From: an uncultured Christensenella sp.
Lineage (GTDB): Bacteria > Bacillota > Clostridia > Christensenellales > Borkfalkiaceae
Direction of reading: 5' to 3'
NCBI GenBank assembly: GCA_910578655.1
Contig: CAJTQE010000001.1
Coordinates: forward strand, 1-23,977
DNA length: 23,977 nucleotides
In this document: piece by piece, positions 13,793 through 20,152 of the stretch
How the letters are laid out: each line of letters opens with the position of its first letter
Position numbering within the stretch: the stretch's first letter is position 1
Translations under genes and position numbers: made by a program
The notes under the pieces: generated by a model
The model's input: the letters and a program-made list of their open reading frames with translations, nothing else
Told to the model about the DNA's origin: nothing
Databases searched by the model: none

Positions 13793-13996
13793 ATGAAGCC
13801 CGAAATACATCCCGATTATCACGAAGTAACGGTTGTATGCGCTTGCGGAGCCACATTCAAAACGGGTACCACCAAAAAGGTAGACACTCTTAAAGTTGAC
13901 ATCTGCAATAAGTGCCACCCTTTCTTCACAGGTAAACAAAAGCTTGTGGACACAGGCGGCCGCGTAGACAAATTCAAGAAAAGATATAATATCTGA
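13793..13996 (+). CDS. rpmE: 50S ribosomal protein L31 (zinc form)
   Basis: 67-residue large-subunit protein that bridges to the small-subunit head. It begins MKPEIHPDYHEVTVVCACG and carries Cys16, Cys18, Cys38 and Cys41 (C-x-C...C-x2-C), the zinc-containing type A form. The ending TGGRVDKFKKRY is typical. It has a consensus promoter and is followed by a hairpin before the prmC fusion gene. This rpmE-prmC-prfA neighbourhood is common in Bacillota. Confidence 0.97.
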   Translation: MKPEIHPDYHEVTVVCACGATFKTGTTKKVDTLKVDICNKCHPFFTGKQKLVDTGGRVDKFKKRYNI

Positions 13997-14003
13997 TTCA
14001 AAG

Positions 14004-14029
14004 TGTGGCTCCAAGTATTTGGAGCCACA
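14004..14029 (+). terminator. Hairpin between rpmE and the prmC fusion gene
   Basis: An 11-bp perfect stem TGTGGCTCCAA / TTGGAGCCACA with a 4-base loop, starting 7 bases after the rpmE stop. No T-run follows, so it may be a partial terminator or an mRNA-stabilising 3' structure that lowers expression of the next gene relative to rpmE. Confidence 0.55.
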
Positions 14030-14056
14030 TATACTGTCAATATTAAGTGTTAAATT

Positions 14057-15883
14057 ATGTCAAAAAAAGTTAAGAAAAATTGTGCCTCGATAGGCGGTCA
14101 GGCGGTCATAGAGGGCGTTATGATGATGGGCAAATCATCAATGGCGACCGCTGTCCGCGATCCTGACGGGGAAATTCAAATTGAATCAAAGCGTTTATCA
14201 CGCGGTAAACATCTGTCACGCGCAATGAAAATTCCTTTTGTGCGCGGCTCTGTCAATCTTGTAACTTCGCTTATATTGGGCATTAAAACGCTTATGCGTG
14301 CAGCCAGCGTCAGCGGTGACGGCGACGAGGAGGTAAGCAGACTTCAAAAATGGCTTGCCGAAAAATTCAAAGCGAATCTTGTAAACGTGCTTATAACCGT
14401 TTCCGCGGTAATCGGCGTGGCGCTTGCGGTTGCAATTTTTATATTGTTACCTCAGTTTCTCGTCGGGCTGTTAGGGCGTGTGTCGCCTATCAACGAAATG
14501 CACTGGGCTTATTACGTTCTGCTGGGAGTGTTAAAGCTTTTGATTTTTATCGGCTATCTTTCGCTTATTCTGATAATGAAAGATATCCGCAGACTGTATA
14601 TGTACCACGGCGCGGAGCATAAGACTATTAACGCATATGAACGCGGCATAGAGCTTACGCCGGAAAAAGTCAAAGAATGTTCAAGAATTCACGACAGGTG
14701 CGGAACTTCGTTCCTGTTTATCGTACTGTTCGTGAACATAGTAGTTATTTCTATAATAAACTGGGCGTTTTTCACTTACGTTGCGGTCGGCGTTAAAAAC
14801 AGAGCTTTAAGGTTTTTGATTAAGTTCGGCATAGAGCTTGTCCTTTTACCCGTAATTGCCGGGCTTTCGTACGAAGTGTTAAAATTCCTTGCAAAGTACG
14901 ACAATAAGTTTGTAAACTTTTTCAAAGCCCCCGGCAAGCTTATCCAAAAGACGTTGACCACGCGTGAACCGGACGACGAAATGATTGAAGTTGCAATTTG
15001 CGCTTTCAATAAGGTCCTCGAAATGGAAGCGGACCCTGCCGTCCCCGAAACCGAATTCGTAACCAGCGGAATACTTTCCAAAATGCTTGCCGAAACCAAA
15101 GCGGCGTTTGCGCAGGCGGAAATCGACGAAAGCGACGCCGAGTGGATATATTCTATTGTTTTGGGCATAAAGCGCGAAGAATTGAAAAACGAACGCGTAG
15201 TCGTTGCAATGGAAAGCAAAAAGATACACGCCATCATTGAAGAAAGGCTGACGGGCAGACCGCTTTGGTATATTATCGGCGATACCGATTTTTACGGCTG
15301 CCGCATCAAAGTCGACGAAAGGGTGCTCATCCCCCGTCCCGAAACCGAATTACTTGCCGATTATGCGGTTAAATCCGTTGAAGAGGGCGACAAGGTTCTG
15401 GACCTTTGCACGGGTTCGGGCTGTCTTGCAATTTCAATAGCCAAAAGCTGTTCGAAAAAGATGATTTCCGTAACCGCTGCAGATTTTTCGGACGCGGCGA
15501 TTATGCTTGCCAAAGAAAACGCCAAATTGAACGGCGTCAACGTCGACTTTGTTCAAAGCGATTTGTTTACGACCGTGCGCGGACGTTATAACCTTATCGT
15601 CTGCAACCCTCCGTATATCAAAAGCGACGATATTCCCAAACTTCAAAAGGAAGTCCGCAATTTCGAACCGAAGATAGCATTGGACGGAGGGGACGACGGA
15701 CTTGATTTTTACAGGCGCATAGCGCAGTCTGTCAGAAGCTATCTCGCCAAAGACGGCATTCTGCTTTTAGAGTGCGGCGAGGGTCAGGCCGAAGAAATTC
15801 TAAAACTTTTCGAGCGGCGCGATTATGCTATGGTTATGAAAGACCTTAACGGGGTTGACCGTTTCATCAAAATCGCCTTTTAG
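14057..15883 (+). CDS. prmC: Fusion protein: DUF1385 (YqhQ-like) membrane domain + PrmC release-factor glutamine methyltransferase
   Basis: One uninterrupted frame of 608 residues. Residues about 1-310 are a DUF1385/YqhQ-like membrane protein: IGGQAVIEGVMMMG at the start, hydrophobic segments near 112-143, 155-175, 213-240 and 255-280, and the family signature YHGAEHKTINAYE near 190. From about 320 on it is PrmC, which methylates the glutamine of the GGQ motif in release factors. That part has a helical N-domain, VLIPRPE at 423-429, the SAM-binding DLCTGSGC at 449-456, and the catalytic NPPY at 517-520. The DUF1385 role is unknown. The start ATG has no clear ribosome-binding site. prfA, which encodes its likely substrate RF1, follows after 14 bases. 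Confidence 0.93.
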   Translation: MSKKVKKNCASIGGQAVIEGVMMMGKSSMATAVRDPDGEIQIESKRLSRGKHLSRAMKIPFVRGSVNLVTSLILGIKTLMRAASVSGDGDEEVSRLQKWLAEKFKANLVNVLITVSAVIGVALAVAIFILLPQFLVGLLGRVSPINEMHWAYYVLLGVLKLLIFIGYLSLILIMKDIRRLYMYHGAEHKTINAYERGIELTPEKVKECSRIHDRCGTSFLFIVLFVNIVVISIINWAFFTYVAVGVKNRALRFLIKFGIELVLLPVIAGLSYEVLKFLAKYDNKFVNFFKAPGKLIQKTLTTREPDDEMIEVAICAFNKVLEMEADPAVPETEFVTSGILSKMLAETKAAFAQAEIDESDAEWIYSIVLGIKREELKNERVVVAMESKKIHAIIEERLTGRPLWYIIGDTDFYGCRIKVDERVLIPRPETELLADYAVKSVEEGDKVLDLCTGSGCLAISIAKSCSKKMISVTAADFSDAAIMLAKENAKLNGVNVDFVQSDLFTTVRGRYNLIVCNPPYIKSDDIPKLQKEVRNFEPKIALDGGDDGLDFYRRIAQSVRSYLAKDGILLLECGEGQAEEILKLFERRDYAMVMKDLNGVDRFIKIAF

Positions 15884-15897
15884 TAAAAACTTCAATT

Positions 15898-16974
15898 ATG
15901 GAAAAATTTTTAATCAAGCTCCAAGATATCTACAAAAGATATTTGGAGCTTTCTGAAAAACTGAGCGACGCGGCGGTAATTTCAGACCCTGCGCTTTGGA
16001 CAAAGACAGCCAAAGACCAAGCCGAAATTACCGAAATTTCGCAAAAATACGAAGAATATCTCGCCGTTTTCGACAGACTGAAAAAGGCTGACGAGGGTAT
16101 ACGCGGAGAAAGCGATCCGGAAATGAGAGAGCTGTTTCTGGCGGAGATAGAGGACTGTTCGGCGGAGGTCGAACGGCTTAAAGGCGAACTGAAAATCGCG
16201 CTTCTGCCCAAAGACAAAAACGACGACAGGAACTGTATCGTAGAAATCCGCGGCGGCGCAGGCGGCGACGAAGCCGCGCTATTTGCCTACGAACTTTACA
16301 GAATGTACTTAAACTATTGCGAACGCCACCGTTTAAAGGTCGAGCTTGTTGATATAAGCGAAACCGAACTCGGCGGCATCAAAGAAGTGGTTTTCAACGT
16401 TGCGGGCAGGGACGCATACAAGCAGCTTAAATTTGAAAGCGGAGTTCACCGCGTTCAGCGCGTGCCCGAAACGGAATCGCAGGGGCGCGTTCACACGTCG
16501 ACGGCAACGGTCGCCGTTCTCCCCGAAGCGGAGGACGTCGAAGTTGAAATAAAGGATGAGGACATCCGCGTGGACGTATACCGTTCGTCGGGCGCAGGCG
16601 GACAGAAAGTAAACAAAACCGAAACCGCTATACGCATAACTCACTTCCCGTCGGGCATAGTGGTAACTTGTCAGGACGAGCGGAGTCAGCTTAAAAATAA
16701 GGACAAAGCTTTCAAGGTTCTGCGTTCGAGGTTATATGATTTTTACAGCTCGCAAAACCGTTCGGCTTACGACGAACACCGCAAAAGTTTGGTCGGACGC
16801 GGCGACAGGAGCGAGCGGATACGCACCTACAACTTCCCTCAGGGCAGAGTAACCGACCACAGAATAGGTCTTTCTCTGTACTCCATAGACACTTTTATAA
16901 TGGGCGGCATCGAAGAAATGATAGAGGCCCTTACGGTAGCTGAACGCGAAGCTCAGCTTGCAGGCGAAGAATAA
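15898..16974 (+). CDS. prfA: Peptide chain release factor 1
   Basis: Reads UAA and UAG stop codons and triggers peptide release. The product is 358 residues, standard for RF1. The stop-codon-reading PxT tripeptide is P190-E191-T192 (in VQRVPETESQGR), which identifies RF1 rather than RF2, where SPF is expected. The catalytic GGQ is at 234-236 in SSGAGGQKVNKT. Its glutamine is the target of PrmC, encoded just upstream. No Shine-Dalgarno is visible in the 14-base spacer, so translation may depend on coupling to the preceding gene. A strong hairpin follows the stop. Confidence 0.97.
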   Translation: MEKFLIKLQDIYKRYLELSEKLSDAAVISDPALWTKTAKDQAEITEISQKYEEYLAVFDRLKKADEGIRGESDPEMRELFLAEIEDCSAEVERLKGELKIALLPKDKNDDRNCIVEIRGGAGGDEAALFAYELYRMYLNYCERHRLKVELVDISETELGGIKEVVFNVAGRDAYKQLKFESGVHRVQRVPETESQGRVHTSTATVAVLPEAEDVEVEIKDEDIRVDVYRSSGAGGQKVNKTETAIRITHFPSGIVVTCQDERSQLKNKDKAFKVLRSRLYDFYSSQNRSAYDEHRKSLVGRGDRSERIRTYNFPQGRVTDHRIGLSLYSIDTFIMGGIEEMIEALTVAEREAQLAGEE

Positions 16975-16975
16975 C

Positions 16976-17006
16976 ATCGGTCGGGCGAAAACGCCCGACC
17001 GATTTA
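16976..17006 (+). terminator. Terminator after prfA
   Basis: A 12-bp GC-rich perfect stem ATCGGTCGGGCG (16976-16987) / CGCCCGACCGAT (16992-17003) with an AAAA loop, directly after the prfA stop. The T-run is short (TTT at 17003-17005), so efficiency may be partial. Confidence 0.7.
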
Positions 17007-17019
17007 AACGGGAACAATT

Positions 17020-18489
17020 ATGACATTTAAAGAAAGACTGAAAAAATTTTTTACACCTATTGATTTACGGCAGGGCAAAGAGTGGAAAGTTCTGCTGAAA
17101 TTTTCTTTGCCCGTCATAGTATCGTATCTGTTGCAGCAAGTTTACACTATCAGCGACGCGGCGATATGCGGTCAGACCCTTTCCGCGGACGAAGTGGCAG
17201 GGGTGAATGACGTATCGTCGATAATATTTGTATTTTTGCAGTTTGCATTCGGCTGTACGGCGGGCTTTACCGTCATTATATCCGACAGAGTCGGCAACGC
17301 GGACAGTGACGGAATACGCCGTTCTTTTGCCGTACAGATTATTCTCTGCGCGGCGGTGACGGTAATACTAACCGCAGTTTCCATGCTGTGTTTGCAGCCT
17401 ATGCTTAAATGGCTGAACGTCACGCCTGCCAACGCCGGCGTATACAACGCGGCTTATTCGTACTGTTTTGTCATTTTTACAGGCATATTCGCCCAGATGT
17501 TTTACAATTTTATCTGTTCGGTGCTGCGCAGTATAGGCGATTCCGTAACGCCGCTTATATTCCTGTTTATTTCGACGGTGATAAACATCGGGCTTGACTT
17601 GCTGTTTATCGCGGTGTTTAAATGGGGCGTAGTCGGCGCGGCGGCGGCAACGGTAATCGCGCAGGCGCTCAGCACCGTGGCGTGCTTTATCTACACCTTT
17701 GCAAAATTCAAAAATCTGCGTCTTAAACGCAGTGACTTCAAGGCAGGCTGGGGCGAATATGCAAAACACATAAAGCAGGGCGTACCGCTTGGTTTGCAGT
17801 TTTCGGTGCTTGCGCTCGGGCTGATAGTCTTGCAGGGCGCAGTGGTGAGCTTCGACTTAACTCCCGACGGCGCGATGGTTGCCGGAAATCCTGCACAGAA
17901 CGGCTACGGGGCGGCGTGCAAATTAGGCAACCTGTTAATGTCGCCGATGATAGCGTTCGGAACCGCTTTAGTAAGTTTCAACGCCCAGAATTTCGGCGCA
18001 GGAGAATACGGCAGAATTAAGCGCGGAACTTTGCAGGCGTCGCTTATGATGTTTGTTTTTTACGTTGCGCTTGCAGGGACGGGACTTTTGCTGACGATAG
18101 GCGGAGCGTATCAGTATCTGTTTTTAAGCGAGGATAAGATAACCGAACAGTCAATCAGATTCGGTAATTATTATTTATACGTCGCGCTGTCGCTGTACTT
18201 TATTCTGGGTACTCTGCTCGTATGGCGTTCGGCGGCGCAGGGTATCGAAAAACCGTTTTTTACTTTGCTTGCAGGCTCAGCCGAACTTGTTGCAAGGATT
18301 TTGGTCTGCTTTTATCTTCCCGAGGCAGTCAACGGCGGAGCGATAAATTGCGAAGCTTCTTTTTCCGCGTACGTTGCGCTCTGCTTTGCCGACCCTGCCG
18401 CGTGGCTTGCCTCCGTTCTTGCCCTGAGCTATCCGTTTATAAAGTATATCTGCCTTAAAAAATATAAACAGCAAAAAACAGACGCATAG
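17020..18489 (+). CDS. MATE-family multidrug/toxin exporter
   Basis: 489 residues with about twelve hydrophobic segments in two homologous halves, the MatE layout. The first half begins WKVLLKFSLPVIVSYLLQQVYTISDAAICGQ, in which the conserved LP and the helix-1 YTISDA region are seen. The second half begins near residue 245 (HIKQGVPLGLQFSVLALGL). Members exchange Na+ or H+ for cationic drugs or other small molecules; the substrate here cannot be told. The ATG has only a weak ribosome-binding site (GGGAAC). It follows the prfA terminator and ends inside the next terminator, whose loop contains its TAG. Confidence 0.93.
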   Translation: MTFKERLKKFFTPIDLRQGKEWKVLLKFSLPVIVSYLLQQVYTISDAAICGQTLSADEVAGVNDVSSIIFVFLQFAFGCTAGFTVIISDRVGNADSDGIRRSFAVQIILCAAVTVILTAVSMLCLQPMLKWLNVTPANAGVYNAAYSYCFVIFTGIFAQMFYNFICSVLRSIGDSVTPLIFLFISTVINIGLDLLFIAVFKWGVVGAAAATVIAQALSTVACFIYTFAKFKNLRLKRSDFKAGWGEYAKHIKQGVPLGLQFSVLALGLIVLQGAVVSFDLTPDGAMVAGNPAQNGYGAACKLGNLLMSPMIAFGTALVSFNAQNFGAGEYGRIKRGTLQASLMMFVFYVALAGTGLLLTIGGAYQYLFLSEDKITEQSIRFGNYYLYVALSLYFILGTLLVWRSAAQGIEKPFFTLLAGSAELVARILVCFYLPEAVNGGAINCEASFSAYVALCFADPAAWLASVLALSYPFIKYICLKKYKQQKTDA

Positions 18490-18500
18490 GCGTCTGTTTT
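18475..18500. terminator. Bidirectional terminator overlapping the MATE stop codon
   Basis: An 11-bp stem AAAACAGACGC (18475-18485) / GCGTCTGTTTT (18490-18500) with the loop ATAG, which holds the TAG stop of the MATE gene. T-rich ends occur on both strands. The convergent 2H phosphoesterase gene ends 2 bases beyond. Confidence 0.85.
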
Positions 18501-18501
18501 A

Positions 18502-19029
18502 TCATTTAACTTTTATTCTGCGGTCTACTTTGTATTCTACATTGTCAAGCGAGTGTCCGACAAGAAAAGTATTTATTTTCAGCTCTTCAGGGAAAGGTAT
18601 TTCTTTCAGTTTTTCGTAAGCCGCTTGAAGTTTGCTTTCGTCGCCGTCTAAAACTACGGTTGAGTGGAAGATATATTCCTTGTCTAAAGCGTGCTGTTTT
18701 ACGGCATAACTTTTTCCTATTTCGTCAATCTCTTCGTGCAGAGATTTAAGCTGCTCGTTATCCTCTATCCTCAGCCATATAATCCCGTCGCGCAGTTCGT
18801 ATCCCGCAACTTTTGCGGTAAACGGTTTTGTTGCTTTAAACAGTTCTATGATGTCTTTCATACAATGCTTTGCAAGTGCTTCATCCATTTCAAAAGATAT
18901 TTTCAGCGAAATATGCTGCGGAAAATTCAGTGCGGTCCGGCAAAGATTTAATTCTTCGCTTATCTGTTTTACCTTTTCACGGAATTCCAAAAATTTGGGG
19001 TTAATGTCGCAACCCGTCCATATGTACAT
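18502..19029 (-). CDS. 2'-5' RNA ligase/2H phosphoesterase superfamily protein
   Basis: 175 residues. The two H-x-[ST] motifs that define 2H phosphoesterases are present: H39-I-S41 (FPQHISLKI) and H122-S-T124 (YIFHSTVVL), at the usual spacing for two symmetrical lobes. Family members cleave or ligate 2'-5' phosphodiesters or cyclic phosphates in RNA or nucleotides; the substrate here is unknown. A good ribosome-binding site (AAAGGAG) and a promoter lie upstream, back to back with the DtxR-type gene. Confidence 0.85.
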   Translation of the reverse strand: MYIWTGCDINPKFLEFREKVKQISEELNLCRTALNFPQHISLKISFEMDEALAKHCMKDIIELFKATKPFTAKVAGYELRDGIIWLRIEDNEQLKSLHEEIDEIGKSYAVKQHALDKEYIFHSTVVLDGDESKLQAAYEKLKEIPFPEELKINTFLVGHSLDNVEYKVDRRIKVK

Positions 19030-19069
19030 AGTAAATCTCCTTTAACGTGGGCAAATATTATATAGATAT

Positions 19070-19098
19070 ATTATAAAGTATAATAATGAAAATTGCAA
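19070..19098 (-). promoter_or_regulatory. Promoter of the 2H phosphoesterase gene
   Basis: On the minus strand TTGCAA (19098-19093), 17 bases, TATAAT (19075-19070). The -35 box lies 8 bp from the -35 box of the divergent DtxR-type gene. Confidence 0.75.
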
Positions 19099-19106
19099 CT
19101 TCCGTA

Positions 19107-19135
19107 TTGACATAAATACAAATCTATTGTAAAAT
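19107..19135 (+). promoter_or_regulatory. Leaderless promoter of the DtxR-type gene
   Basis: TTGACA (19107-19112), 17 bases, TAAAAT (19130-19135), then six bases and the ATG at 19142. The expected start of transcription coincides with the A of ATG, and no Shine-Dalgarno exists, so the mRNA is predicted to be leaderless. Confidence 0.8.
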
Positions 19136-19141
19136 AGACGT

Positions 19142-19501
19142 ATGAGTTATAATCAGTCGTCGGAAGACTATCTTGAATGTATTCTGCTTTTATCGCGCGA
19201 AAATAAATTCGTGCACAGGGTGGACGTGGCGCGTCGGATAGGCGTCTCGCAGCCTGCCGTGCAGAAAGCGATTAAATTATTGCAGTCCGGCGGATACGTC
19301 GAAACGAACGGAATGCACATATATCTTACGGCAAACGGTGAGAAGTACGCCAACGAAATTTTCGACAGGCACTGCACTATCACGCGCTTTTTGTCCAGTC
19401 TCGGCGTCAATGCCAAGGACGCGGAAGAGGACGCCTGCAAAATGGAACACGTCATTTCGGACGCTTCGTTTGAGGCAATTAAAAAATTCCTTAAAGGATA
19501 A
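19142..19501 (+). CDS. Short DtxR/MntR-family metal-dependent repressor
   Basis: 119 residues. It has an N-terminal winged helix (SSEDYLECILLLSREN, then RRIGVSQPAVQKAIKLLQSGGYVE) and the metal-binding dimerisation domain. Likely metal ligands by family alignment are Asp9, Glu12, His77, Cys99, Glu102 and His103. The ACKMEHV stretch has Cys where manganese-sensing MntR has Glu, as in iron-sensing DtxR/IdeR. The C-terminal SH3-like domain of DtxR is absent. It lies directly upstream of feoA-feoA-feoB, so it probably represses iron uptake when Fe(II) is plentiful. Transcribed from a leaderless promoter and closed by its own terminator. Confidence 0.88.
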   Translation: MSYNQSSEDYLECILLLSRENKFVHRVDVARRIGVSQPAVQKAIKLLQSGGYVETNGMHIYLTANGEKYANEIFDRHCTITRFLSSLGVNAKDAEEDACKMEHVISDASFEAIKKFLKG

Positions 19502-19512
19502 TTTTTAAAATG

Positions 19513-19536
19513 ACACGCCGCGGCGTGTATTTTTTT
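19513..19536 (+). terminator. Terminator after the DtxR-type gene
   Basis: The perfect palindrome ACACGCCGCGGCGTGT (19513-19528) forms a 6-bp stem with a CGCG loop and is followed by ATTTTTTT. It separates the repressor transcript from the feo operon. Confidence 0.88.
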
Positions 19537-19546
19537 GCAAAAAAAC

Positions 19547-19560
19547 TTAACTTTGGTTTA
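19547..19560. promoter_or_regulatory. Putative iron box A (upstream of feo promoter)
   Basis: TTAACTTTGGTTTA, an imperfect palindrome ending 7 bp before the -35 box. It matches the pattern WTAACTWWGGTTWA shared with two further sites near feoA1 and feoA2. Presumed target of the DtxR-type repressor. Confidence 0.6.
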
Positions 19561-19567
19561 TTTTTAG

Positions 19568-19596
19568 TTGACAAACGCTTGCCGTGCGAATATAAT
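19568..19596 (+). promoter_or_regulatory. Consensus promoter of the feo operon
   Basis: Perfect TTGACA (19568-19573), 17-base spacer, perfect TATAAT (19591-19596). It is flanked by iron boxes A and B, as expected for a strong promoter held off by a repressor. Confidence 0.9.
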
Positions 19597-19605
19597 AATT
19601 AAAAA

Positions 19606-19619
19606 ATAACTTAGGTTAA
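19606..19619. promoter_or_regulatory. Putative iron box B (at the feo transcription start)
   Basis: ATAACTTAGGTTAA, lying just after the expected transcription start and before the AAAGGAGG ribosome-binding site of feoA1. Same 14-bp pattern as site A. A bound repressor here would block initiation or clearance. Confidence 0.65.
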
Positions 19620-19641
19620 TTTTTGTAAAGGAGGGTGGACT

Positions 19642-19854
19642 ATGCCTGTTTCAATTGCGCCTGAGGGTAAAGAATTATGTATCCGAAGAGTGGGGGCGGA
19701 CGATAAGACAAAAAAACATCTGCGCGAGCTGGGGATAGCGGAAGGCGGTCGGATTACGCTTATTTCCTCGAACGGCGGAAGCGTCATAGTAATAGTGAAA
19801 GACGGCAGACTTTGCCTTGACAAATCTCTTGCGTGCAAAATTCTTGTGTCTTAA
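19642..19854 (+). CDS. feoA: FeoA-domain protein (first copy)
   Basis: 70-residue SH3-like FeoA protein of the ferrous-iron uptake system. The core reads CIRRVGADDKTKKHLRELGIAEGGRITLIS, a strand-helix-GI-G arrangement typical of FeoA, followed by SVIVIVKDGRLCLDKSLACKILV. FeoA proteins bind FeoB and affect its transport activity. The start has a very strong AAAGGAGG ribosome-binding site. It is the first gene after the iron-box-flanked promoter. It is divergent in sequence from the second copy. Confidence 0.9.
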   Translation: MPVSIAPEGKELCIRRVGADDKTKKHLRELGIAEGGRITLISSNGGSVIVIVKDGRLCLDKSLACKILVS

Positions 19855-19859
19855 AGTGT

Positions 19860-19878
19860 ACGGCGTGCAGCCGTTTTA
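19860..19878 (+). terminator. Weak hairpin between the two feoA genes
   Basis: A 5-bp stem ACGGC / GCCGT with a GTGCA loop followed by TTTAAT. It could reduce read-through into feoA2-feoB, or be only a 3' stabiliser. Confidence 0.4.
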
Positions 19879-19893
19879 ATACTATTTAAAAAA

Positions 19894-19907
19894 TAAACCT
19901 TAGTTAA
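19894..19907. promoter_or_regulatory. Putative iron box C (upstream of feoA2)
   Basis: TAAACCTTAGTTAA. Its reverse complement, TTAACTAAGGTTTA, differs from site A at two central positions. It lies in the feoA1-feoA2 gap, just upstream of the feoA2 ribosome-binding site. No strong promoter is evident there, though TAATAC near 19877 could be a weak -10. Confidence 0.55.
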
Positions 19908-19921
19908 TATTTGAGGTGTCT

Positions 19922-20152
19922 ATGAAAAAATTACTCAGTGAATTTACGGTTGGAGAAAGCGGCAGAATAGTTGCGGTAACCGGCGAGGGGCGCGTTCGGC
20001 GCAGGCTTTTCGATATGGGGGTTACTCCGGGGGCAACGTTAGTTATGCGCAAAAAAGCTCCGCTCGGCGACCCAATTGAAATAACTATACGAGGCTACGA
20101 GCTGACTTTGAGAAAGTCGGAAGCGGCTTGCGCGGAGGTGGAAGTATTATGA
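19922..20152 (+). CDS. feoA: FeoA-domain protein (second copy)
   Basis: 76-residue FeoA. It reads KLLSEFTVGESGRIVAVTGEG, then RRRLFDMGVTPGATLVMRKKAPLGDPIEITIRGYELTLRK in two parts; the D-M-G-(V/I)-T-P-G and G-D-P-(I/V)-E motifs are classical. A GTG at 19916 is in frame, but the ATG at 19922 is better placed after GAGG. It overlaps feoB by 4 bases (ATGA), implying translational coupling. This copy is closer to textbook FeoA than the first. Confidence 0.93.
   Translation: MKKLLSEFTVGESGRIVAVTGEGRVRRRLFDMGVTPGATLVMRKKAPLGDPIEITIRGYELTLRKSEAACAEVEVL

Noticed and set aside
19601..19641. Riboswitch or T-box in the feo leader
   Set aside because: The leader is only about 40 bases and contains a repressor-type palindrome, with no room for an aptamer.
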